From: Desulfovibrio sp.
Lineage (GTDB): Bacteria; Desulfobacterota; Desulfovibrionia; Desulfovibrionales; Desulfovibrionaceae
Reading direction: 5' to 3'
Length of the DNA stretch: 63,054 nt
Assembly: GCA_022839785.1 (NCBI GenBank)
Contig: JALHJW010000014.1
Coordinates: 1 to 63,054 of the forward strand
Shown here: positions 31,981 through 38,564 of the stretch, one piece after another
Layout of the letters: each line of letters starts with the position of its first letter
Position numbering within the stretch: position 1 is the stretch's first letter
Made by a program: the position numbers and the translations under genes
Notes under the pieces: model-generated
The model's database searches: none
What the model was told of the DNA's origin: nothing
Seen by the model: the letters and a program-made list of their open reading frames with translations, nothing else

Positions 31981-33993
31981 GAAGGAGACGTCCACGCGCG
32001 TGCCGTGGGGGCCGGAGTCGATGCGCATGGAGCCGCCGAGCTGGTCCACCAGGGAGCGGGAGAGCTGCATGCCGATGCCGCGCGGTTCGGAGGCGTCCGG
32101 GGCCATGCCGCCGCCGTCGTCGGCCACGCTGAGGCTGAAGACTCCGTCCCGCGTCCGGGTGGAGAGGCGCACCACGCCGTGGCCGCGGCCGTCGAAGGCG
32201 TGGCGCAGGGCGTTGGTCAGCAGTTCGTTGACGAGCAGGCCGCAGGGAATGGCGCGGTCCGGCTCCAGGAGGTGGGGGGCGAGGTCGAGGTCGAGGCGGA
32301 CGTCGCGGCCCGCGGCGTCGTAGGCCGCGGCCAGGGCGCGGGCCAGGTCGCCGAGGTAGGCCCCGCTGTCCAGGGCGGAGAGCGCGCCGGAGCGGTAGAG
32401 CGCCTCGTGGACCATGGCCATGGCGCGGATGCGCTGGCGGCTCTTGAGGAAGGGCTCGGAGCCGGCGCAGGCGGGGTCCGCGCCCTCCTGCAGGGCGAGA
32501 AGGCTGGAAATGATCTGCATGTTGTTCTTGACGCGGTGGTGGACCTCGCGCAGGAGCACGTCCTTTTCCGCCAGGGAGCTGCGCAGGTCGTCCTCGGCGG
32601 CCTTGAGGCGGGTGATGTCCACGAAGCTTTCGAGCAGGCGGTCGCGGCCCTGCATGCGCACGGGCAGCACGGTCTTGAGGATGGCGAGGCGTCTGCCGTC
32701 CGCCGTGAGCAGGCTGCGCTCGGAGCTGTCCACGGCCAGCCCCTCGTCCAGGATGGGGCAGAGGCCGGAGGAGCCGGGGCAGACGAAGTCGGTGCAGGGA
32801 CGGTTCACGATCTCCTCCGGGGGCAGGCCGATCATGGCCGCGCCCGCGGGGTTGATGCGCTCCACGATGCGGGCGGCGGGGTCCACGACCATCACGCCGG
32901 TGCTCAGGCTGTCGAGGATGGTGCGCTGCTCCTCCTCCTGTTCGCGCAGGGCGGCCTGGGCCTCCTCGCGCTCGTCGATGATGCGCCGGAGCGCGGCGTT
33001 CATGCGCGTCAGGGTGCGGGTGCGCAGCACGAAGGAGAGCAGGATCACGGCGGCCAGGGCCGCGCCGCCCGCCCAGGCCACGCGGCGCACGGTCCAGAAG
33101 CCGCGTTTGGAGCCGTAGGCCCGGGCGTAGGCCTGCGCGTACTCCGGGCTGGCCACGACGGCGGCCAGGGCGGTGTTGAGGCGCGCCAGCAGGGCGGTGT
33201 CGGCCGTGCGCAGCAGGTAGCCGCGCTTGACCTCCAGCAGCGGCGGCTGCAGGGCGCGCGCCTCGCCCTGCAGGCCGATGCGGTCGAGCTTCTGGAGGAG
33301 CACGGGTTTGGGCATGACGCAGGCGTCCACGTCCCCGGCCAGCAGGGCGAAGGTCGCGGAATCGAGGTTGGGATAGAGCACGGGCAGGGCCCCGAAGCGG
33401 ACGATCAGCTCCTGGGCCGCGCTGTCGTTGAGCACGGCGGCGCGCTTGCCCGTCAGGTCGGCCGGGGAGGAAAGGCCCGTGCTGCCCACGCGCACGAAGA
33501 CGCTGAGGGGCACGGCCTCCATGGGCGTGGTGAAGGCGAACTCGGCGCTGCGGCCCGGGGTGACGGCGAGGCCGGGGATGAAGTCGGCGCGGCCCTGGCG
33601 CACGGCCTCCATGGCCTGGTCCCAGCCGTCCGCCACCAGGATGCGCGTCTCGAAGCCGGCGCGCGCCGCGACCAGACCGAGCACGTCGAGGGAGAAGCCC
33701 GAGGACCTGCCCTCGGCGTCGGTCTGGTAGAGGGGCGGGAAGTCGCGCAGCACCGCCGCGGTGTAGACGGGCCTGCCCTCCGCGCCGGGCGGCTGATCGG
33801 GCGGAAGCGGGTCCGGGGAGGGAGCGGGAAAGGACAGGGCGGGCGGTCCGTCCGGGACGGGCCGGGAAGGGGCGTCCTGTCCGCGCGCCGGGCCGGGCGT
33901 CAGGCAGAACAGAGCCAGCAACAGTCCTGCGAGAAACCAGGAAAGACACGCGGAATCAAGCGGTTGCGACTTCTGCAGAAGTGCGTTGCGCAT
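31972..33993 (-). CDS. Sensor histidine kinase with periplasmic solute-binding domain (HisKA_2 type)
   Basis: 673 residues: N-terminal signal/anchor (about 15-37), family-3 solute-binding domain in the periplasm (about 75-305), membrane helix (about 310-335), PAS domain (about 365-485), then a HisKA_2 box LLREVHHRVKNNMQII and an HATPase domain (LLVNELLTNALRHAF, SVADDGGGMAP). Such kinases sense a small ligand such as an amino acid. The PAS has three cysteines (RPCTDFVC, SGLCPI). No response regulator is adjacent. ATG 33993-33991 was preferred because it gives a proper signal peptide. Confidence 0.83.
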   Translation of the reverse strand: MRNALLQKSQPLDSACLSWFLAGLLLALFCLTPGPARGQDAPSRPVPDGPPALSFPAPSPDPLPPDQPPGAEGRPVYTAAVLRDFPPLYQTDAEGRSSGFSLDVLGLVAARAGFETRILVADGWDQAMEAVRQGRADFIPGLAVTPGRSAEFAFTTPMEAVPLSVFVRVGSTGLSSPADLTGKRAAVLNDSAAQELIVRFGALPVLYPNLDSATFALLAGDVDACVMPKPVLLQKLDRIGLQGEARALQPPLLEVKRGYLLRTADTALLARLNTALAAVVASPEYAQAYARAYGSKRGFWTVRRVAWAGGAALAAVILLSFVLRTRTLTRMNAALRRIIDEREEAQAALREQEEEQRTILDSLSTGVMVVDPAARIVERINPAGAAMIGLPPEEIVNRPCTDFVCPGSSGLCPILDEGLAVDSSERSLLTADGRRLAILKTVLPVRMQGRDRLLESFVDITRLKAAEDDLRSSLAEKDVLLREVHHRVKNNMQIISSLLALQEGADPACAGSEPFLKSRQRIRAMAMVHEALYRSGALSALDSGAYLGDLARALAAAYDAAGRDVRLDLDLAPHLLEPDRAIPCGLLVNELLTNALRHAFDGRGHGVVRLSTRTRDGVFSLSVADDGGGMAPDASEPRGIGMQLSRSLVDQLGGSMRIDSGPHGTRVDVSFPA

Positions 33994-34118
33994 GCCTTTC
34001 CCCAGGTTGCAGTCGTGGGACGTTGCGCACGTTATCATTGCATGCGTATTCTGCAAAGGAAAAATGCGCGGTCACGCATCTTGACAGGAATGCGGCCGGA
34101 GTTTCAGATGCATCGGTC

Positions 34119-35180
34119 ATGGCGCGTATCCTTGTCCCTCCTCGCGGCCCTTGTCCCACGGGCCTTATCCGGGCGGCGGCCGCGGTCCTGCTGGGGCTGG
34201 CGCTGCTGCTTCCCGCCCTGCCCTGCGCCGCCCTGCCCCCGGCCCGCGAGGCTTCCCGGGCGGCGGACGCGACGGCCGGTGTTGCACCCGTTGCATCGGC
34301 CGTTGCAACGGCCGATGCGTCGGCCGACACGGGGGGCGAGGCGGAGGCCGGCGCGGAGGCCGGAACCGAGGCCGAGGCCGGGGACGACGCCCTGACCATC
34401 CGCCTGTCCACGGCCACCACCGGCCGCGCGGGCGTGACCGGCAACCAGGCCTGGTTCGGCGACCTGGAGACCGCCCTTTCCGGACACCGGGGACGCTGGC
34501 GGGCCGGGTACGAGCGCCGCGACTTCTTCTGGAACAACACCAGCCGCCTGCAGTTCGCGGACGGCGAGGGCGCGCCGTGGCGGACGCTGCACCGCTGGTA
34601 CGCGGCGCGCGACCTTTTCGACGGCGAGTACGAGCGCTTCGACTACTTCGCGGGCCTGCTCGCGGACGTGGCCTTCGAGACCCAGCCCGACGACGCCGCG
34701 GGCCTGGGCGGCTACGGCCACCTCGCCGTGGACGTCTGGGAGGGGCTGAAGCTCGGCGTCGAGGGCGGCGGCTCCCTGGTGCGCGTGCGCGGCGGCGACC
34801 TGTTCACGCGCAGCGACCTGCGCGTCCACCTGGAGCTGCCCGAGACGCGCATCCGGCAGTGGCTGCTGCGCCAGATCGGCCTGAGCGACGAGAGGGGCGC
34901 GCTGAGCCTGGGCGTGGAGTACCTGAACCGGCGGCGGCTCTACCGCCTGGCCGACGGCAGCCAGGTCAAGGGCCGGGGCTACGTGGACCTGGGCGAGGCC
35001 TCCCTGGGCCTGCCCGTCACCCTGCGTCTGGCCCCGGGAATCGAGGCGCGCGTCATCCCCCGCTACCACCTGCCCCGCACCCTGAACTTCTACGACCGCC
35101 AGGGCGGGAACGTGGGCCGCCTGCGCACCGGCCACTCCTTCGGCGGGGCGCTGGAACTGGACTGGACCTTCGGCCTGTGA
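34119..35180 (+). CDS. Signal-peptide-bearing, probably beta-barrel outer-membrane protein
   Basis: 353 residues. A signal peptide (hydrophobic core about 18-33, LPALPCAA) is followed by a low-complexity Ala/Glu/Thr linker (about 40-85) and a region of alternating hydrophobic and polar strands rich in Trp, Tyr and Arg. It ends LELDWTFGL, as expected for an outer-membrane barrel. The family is not recognised. No clear ribosome-binding site precedes ATG 34119, and a TTGACA at 34081 lies close upstream. A 26-bp perfect palindrome lies inside the linker coding region. Confidence 0.6.
   Translation: MARILVPPRGPCPTGLIRAAAAVLLGLALLLPALPCAALPPAREASRAADATAGVAPVASAVATADASADTGGEAEAGAEAGTEAEAGDDALTIRLSTATTGRAGVTGNQAWFGDLETALSGHRGRWRAGYERRDFFWNNTSRLQFADGEGAPWRTLHRWYAARDLFDGEYERFDYFAGLLADVAFETQPDDAAGLGGYGHLAVDVWEGLKLGVEGGGSLVRVRGGDLFTRSDLRVHLELPETRIRQWLLRQIGLSDERGALSLGVEYLNRRRLYRLADGSQVKGRGYVDLGEASLGLPVTLRLAPGIEARVIPRYHLPRTLNFYDRQGGNVGRLRTGHSFGGALELDWTFGL
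34293..34318. repeat. 26-bp perfect palindrome inside a coding region
   Basis: The two 13-nt halves (34293-34305 and 34306-34318) are exact reverse complements with no spacer. It sits in the Ala-rich linker just after the signal peptide of the outer-membrane protein. A perfect palindrome this long could extrude in DNA or form a strong RNA hairpin early in the message. Confidence 0.8.
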
Positions 35181-35198
35181 GCGGCCCCGCCCGGACGG

Positions 35199-35227
35199 TT
35201 GCCCCGGCGCGCGCATGCGGCTACACT
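35199..35227 (+). promoter_or_regulatory. Promoter of the GGDEF gene
   Basis: TTGCCC (35199-35204) and TACACT (35222-35227) are 17 nt apart. The predicted start is about 23 nt before the ATG at 35257, leaving room for the GGGGGAGG ribosome-binding site. Confidence 0.45.
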
Positions 35228-35256
35228 GGCCGCGTCCATCCGGGGGAGGCAGGCTC

Positions 35257-36369
35257 ATGAACGCGCAACGCATCCACTACGCCGTCACCGCGGCAGTGCT
35301 CTTCTTCGCCGTGCTCTTCGGCTTCGCCACGGGCTACAAGGCGCTCAGCCAGGCCGCCCAGGCCGGGGCGTTGCGCGACCTGGCCCTGGAGCAGCGCGCC
35401 CGCGTCCTGCGCATGGCCGCCCTGCTCGGCCGGACCGAGTCCGCCTCGCGGGCCGAGCTGGCCGTGGAGGCGCGGCGCATGCAGGAGGCCCAGGACCGTC
35501 TGGAGGCCGAACAGCCGGACGCCCTGGCCCTGCGCAGCCTGCCCGAGGCCGCGGCCGTGCTCGACGCCAGGCCGCTGCAGACCGCGGAGCGCGCGCGCCG
35601 TTTCCTTCGCGCCGCGCAGGAGCCGTCCGCCCCGGACCGGGCCGCCGCCCTGGCCCTGCAGGACGAGGCCCTGGCCGGCCTGTCCGAGGGCTACGCGCGG
35701 CTGGCCCAGGCCCTGGCCGAGTGGAACGAGGCGCAGCAGACGCGGCTGCTCAAGCACCAGTACGGGGCCTTTCTGGTCGTGCTGGCCGCGCTCTTCTACC
35801 AGTTCTTCGTCATCGTCCGGCCCCTCTCCCAGGCGCACGAGGAGGCCGCCGCCGAACTGACCACGGCCCGCGAGCAGTTGCGGGCCCTGGAGGGCCACGA
35901 CCACCTCACCGGCCTGCCGGGCCGCGAACGGCTGGAGGAGAATCTGGCGCGCGAGATCGAGTACGTGCGGCGCTACGGCACCACGCTCTCGGCCGTGGCC
36001 ATGGACGTGGACGAATTCCGCAAGGTCAACCGGCGGGTGGGCCAGCTCGGCGGGGACGAGGTGCTACGCGAGCTGGGGGGGCTGCTGGCGGCCAACCTGC
36101 GCAAGGCCGACGCGGTCTACCGCTTCAGCGGCGAGAAGTTCATCCTGCTCGCGCCCCACGTGGACGGCGAAAAGGCCCTGCTCCTGGCCGAAAAGCTCCG
36201 CCTGCTGGTGGAGGGGGCCGAGTTCCGCGACGGGGTCAGGCTGACCCTGAGCCTGGGCGTGGCCGAGTGCCGCCCGGACGAGGACCTGGAGTCCTTCCTC
36301 GCCCGCCTGGACGAGGGCCTGGAGCTGGCCAAGGCCGCGGGCATGAACCGCGCCGTGACCGCGCCGTAG
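35257..36369 (+). CDS. Membrane sensor with a degenerate GGDEF domain
   Basis: 370 residues. Two membrane helices (8-28 and 168-188) enclose a helical periplasmic sensor. A coiled linker (190-212) leads to a GGDEF domain (about 214-370) with DHLTGLPGR and AMDVDEF (D250). The signature loop is SGEKF at 291-295 instead of GG(D/E)EF, so the fourth-position acidic residue that helps bind metal is a lysine. It is probably inactive as a diguanylate cyclase and may bind nucleotide as a receptor. A GGGGGAGG site precedes the ATG. It follows the outer-membrane gene by 76 nt. Confidence 0.82.
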   Translation: MNAQRIHYAVTAAVLFFAVLFGFATGYKALSQAAQAGALRDLALEQRARVLRMAALLGRTESASRAELAVEARRMQEAQDRLEAEQPDALALRSLPEAAAVLDARPLQTAERARRFLRAAQEPSAPDRAAALALQDEALAGLSEGYARLAQALAEWNEAQQTRLLKHQYGAFLVVLAALFYQFFVIVRPLSQAHEEAAAELTTAREQLRALEGHDHLTGLPGRERLEENLAREIEYVRRYGTTLSAVAMDVDEFRKVNRRVGQLGGDEVLRELGGLLAANLRKADAVYRFSGEKFILLAPHVDGEKALLLAEKLRLLVEGAEFRDGVRLTLSLGVAECRPDEDLESFLARLDEGLELAKAAGMNRAVTAP

Positions 36370-36374
36370 CCCGT

Positions 36375-37157
36375 TCACTCCGCGTAGATCATCTTCCGGG
36401 TCATCCCGCCGTCCAGGACCACGGTCTCGCCGGTCATGAAGGCGGCGCTTTCGGAGCACAGGAACAGGGCCAGGGCGGCCACGTCCTCGGGCCTGCCCAC
36501 GCGGCCCGCCGGGTGCTGGGCGTGGTCCTCCGCGCGCAGGGACTCGGGGGATCGCCCGCCCGGAGGCGCGAGGCCGGAGACGTCGATCCAGCCCGGCGCG
36601 ACGCAGTTCACGCGCACGGCCGGGCCGAGACTCACGGCCAGGGCGTGGGTGAGGGCCGCGAGGCCGCCCTTGGAGGCGGCGTAGGCCTCGGTGTGCGGCT
36701 CGGACTGCAGGGCCCGGGTGGAGGCGACGTTGACCACCGCGCCGCCGCCGGGCGTCCGCGCCAGGGCCGGGGCCAGGGCGCGCGCGCAGAGCATGGGGCC
36801 GGTGAGGTTCACCCCGAGCACGCGGTTCCACTCGGCCAGGGCGAGGCCGGCCAGGGGCCTTCTGACCATGATCCCGGCGTTGTTCACCAGGGCCGCGCAG
36901 CCCCCCAGGGCCCGCACGGTGGCCGCGGCGGCGCGGGCCACGGCGTCCTCGTCCGCGACGTCCGCCCGAAGCGGCAGCACCCGCCCCAGGGGCGACAGTT
37001 CGGCCGCGGCCCAGTCCAGGGCCTCGGGGTCCGCGTCCCACAGGGCCACCGCCGCCCCGGCCCGCAGAAAGGCCCGGGCCACGGCATGCCCGATGCCCAT
37101 GGCCCCGCCCGTGACCACCACGCCCCTGCCGCCGAATCCGCCCGCCGCCTCGTCCAT
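36375..37157 (-). CDS. Short-chain dehydrogenase/reductase
   Basis: 260 residues, classical SDR. Cofactor motif TGGAMGIG is at 16-23, NNAG near 93-96, and the catalytic Ser-Tyr-Lys triad ends in YAASK. It reduces or oxidises a keto/alcohol pair with NAD(P) in the cytoplasm. The substrate cannot be read from sequence. Closest in general pattern are 3-oxoacyl-ACP reductase and glucose-1-dehydrogenase types. It converges with the GGDEF gene (5 nt between stops) and diverges from hicAB. Confidence 0.85.
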   Translation of the reverse strand: MDEAAGGFGGRGVVVTGGAMGIGHAVARAFLRAGAAVALWDADPEALDWAAAELSPLGRVLPLRADVADEDAVARAAAATVRALGGCAALVNNAGIMVRRPLAGLALAEWNRVLGVNLTGPMLCARALAPALARTPGGGAVVNVASTRALQSEPHTEAYAASKGGLAALTHALAVSLGPAVRVNCVAPGWIDVSGLAPPGGRSPESLRAEDHAQHPAGRVGRPEDVAALALFLCSESAAFMTGETVVLDGGMTRKMIYAE

Positions 37158-37414
37158 GCGCGCCTCCCCGGGCGCGCGAAGGCGCGCCGCGCCCCATCCT
37201 CTCCCCGTCTTCCGGGCGCGTCAAGGGCGCGGGCACGTCCTCAAAACATCCTTCCTGAATTCACGTAGACGATCTCGCATGCATTGACTTCACAATAATG
37301 CGCATATATTTCCACAAACGAATATCTATTCATACGAAACCCTGCCGAGGCGCACCTTGACAAACCCGTTGCGCGGACGCACATCACACGATAGCAGTTC
37401 ACGATAGCATCAAG

Positions 37415-37678
37415 CTGAACAGCAAGAACCGAAGGACGCTGGAAAGCGTTTTCGAGCGGCCGGCGCCCGCGGGGATTCGATGGGACGACGTCTGCACCCT
37501 CGTCGCCGCCTTGAACGGAACCGTCGAGAAAAGCGGCGGCTCGGCGAGATGTTTCGATATCCACGGCCGGTTCGGCTATTTCCACGAGCCCCATCCCGAG
37601 AACACCATGAAGAGAACGGCTGTGAAGAGATTCAGCGAATGCCTGCTGACCACGGGAGTCGTCCATGAACGTCCTTGA
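37415..37678 (+). CDS. hicA: HicA-family toxin with a non-canonical (CTG) start
   Basis: 87 residues if initiated at CTG 37415-37417. The protein begins (M)NSKNRRTLESVF and continues IRWDDVCTLVAALNG, SGGSARCFDI, FGYFHEPHPE and a C-terminal helix. This matches the HicA subfamily that starts M(N/K)SKHRKTLE. The reading frame is open from a TGA upstream but contains no ATG, GTG or TTG before this point; CTG stands exactly where the family's Met would be. The expected RNA-cleaving toxin may therefore be poorly translated or silenced. It overlaps hicB by 14 nt. Confidence 0.65.
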   Translation: MNSKNRRTLESVFERPAPAGIRWDDVCTLVAALNGTVEKSGGSARCFDIHGRFGYFHEPHPENTMKRTAVKRFSECLLTTGVVHERP

Positions 37679-38084
37679 ATACAAGGGATATCACGCACGC
37701 ATCGACTACGACGCCGAAGACGGCATCCTCGTCGGGACCGTCCTCGACCTCGCGGACGTGATCCACTTCGAGATCGAAAACGCCCAGGACGCCCTGCGCA
37801 CGTTTCACGAGGTGATCGACGACTATCTCGCGTTCTGCGCCCGCAAGGGCAGGGAGCCTGACAAGCCCTTCGCCGGAAAGATCCACGTGCGCACGACGCC
37901 CGAAATCCACAAACGCGCCTTTCTGGAGGCGAAACGCCGCGCCATGAGCCTCAACGACCTCATGACCAAGGCCCTGGAGGCGTATCTCGACCCGGAGGAG
38001 GACGCCCCCCGCTCCGTGACCGTGAACCGGAAGTCGCCCGCCCCCGCCAAGGCGGCGGCGAAAAAGGCCCCCCGGGCGGGCTGA
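37665..38084 (+). CDS. hicB: HicB-family antitoxin
   Basis: 139 residues. The N-terminal half is the partial RNase-H-like HicB fold (YKGYHARIDYDAEDGILVG, then VIHFEIENAQDALRTFHEVIDDY). A helix-turn region follows (TTPEIHKRAFLEAKRRAMSLNDLMTKALEAYL), typical of the RHH-type C-terminus that binds the operon promoter. The last 30 residues are Ala/Pro/Lys-rich. It neutralises HicA. The ATG lies inside the hicA 3' end, the normal order and overlap for this pair. Even if hicA is silent, HicB could remain a repressor. Confidence 0.85.
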   Translation: MNVLEYKGYHARIDYDAEDGILVGTVLDLADVIHFEIENAQDALRTFHEVIDDYLAFCARKGREPDKPFAGKIHVRTTPEIHKRAFLEAKRRAMSLNDLMTKALEAYLDPEEDAPRSVTVNRKSPAPAKAAAKKAPRAG

Positions 38085-38157
38085 GGCGCGCCGCCCCGCG
38101 CCTTGACACCGGCCGCGCGGGGGGGCAAGAGGCGGGCAGACCATTCGGGAGCCTGCC

Positions 38158-38412
38158 ATGAACGACGATCGCGGACGCTACTACTATCCCAACCCGGCCC
38201 AGAAACGGGTGCGCATGTACGTCAAGGAGGAGGAGGGAACGGTCTGGTTCCGCCTCTGGAACCAGGACGACCCCCAGCTCTGGGAGGAGCACCCCTGGAC
38301 CCCCTGGGGGGCGCTGCTCAAGTGCATGGAGATGTACGACCCCAAGCAGGGCGGCTTCGACCCGCGCAAGTTCTACGACCTCGACCTGGCCAAGGCCATC
38401 CTGAAAGGCTAG
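38158..38412 (+). CDS. Small uncharacterised soluble protein
   Basis: 84 residues, rich in Trp, Tyr and acidic residues (RMYVKEEEGTVWFRLWNQDD, EEHPWTPWGALLKCMEMYD). No signal peptide or membrane segment. GGGAG lies 7 nt before the ATG, and a TTGACA at 38103-38108 may be part of its promoter, though no good -10 follows. No family recognised. It is followed by a long hairpin (38476-38527) shared with the convergent peptidase gene. Confidence 0.65.
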   Translation: MNDDRGRYYYPNPAQKRVRMYVKEEEGTVWFRLWNQDDPQLWEEHPWTPWGALLKCMEMYDPKQGGFDPRKFYDLDLAKAILKG

Positions 38413-38475
38413 GCGGGCGCGCGGGCGGCGCTCCCGCGCGCGGGCCGCTCACAACGCGTCGGACGCCAGGAGCAG

Positions 38476-38527
38476 GAAACGTCCAAGCCCGGCGCGTATT
38501 CCCACTGCGCGAGGGTTCGGACGTTTC
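38476..38527. terminator. Bidirectional terminator-like hairpin
   Basis: GAAACGTCCAAGCCC (38476-38490) pairs with 38513-38527 (13 of 15, with mismatches at the wobble positions), and a GCGC/GCGC pairing continues inside. It lies between the convergent 84-residue gene and the M16 peptidase gene. No long T-run is present. Confidence 0.5.
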
Positions 38528-38564
38528 GCCGCGACGCCGCGGATGGCGTGTTTTCAGCGGTCTG

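Noticed and set aside
33969..33982. 14-bp palindrome ACTTCTGCAGAAGT considered as an operator between the divergent kinase and outer-membrane genes
   Set aside because: It lies inside the coding start of the kinase (codons 4-9) rather than in the promoter gap, and no second copy was found nearby.
36375..37157. SDR and hicAB as a three-gene unit
   Set aside because: They are divergent with a 257-nt gap and share no regulatory signal that I can support.
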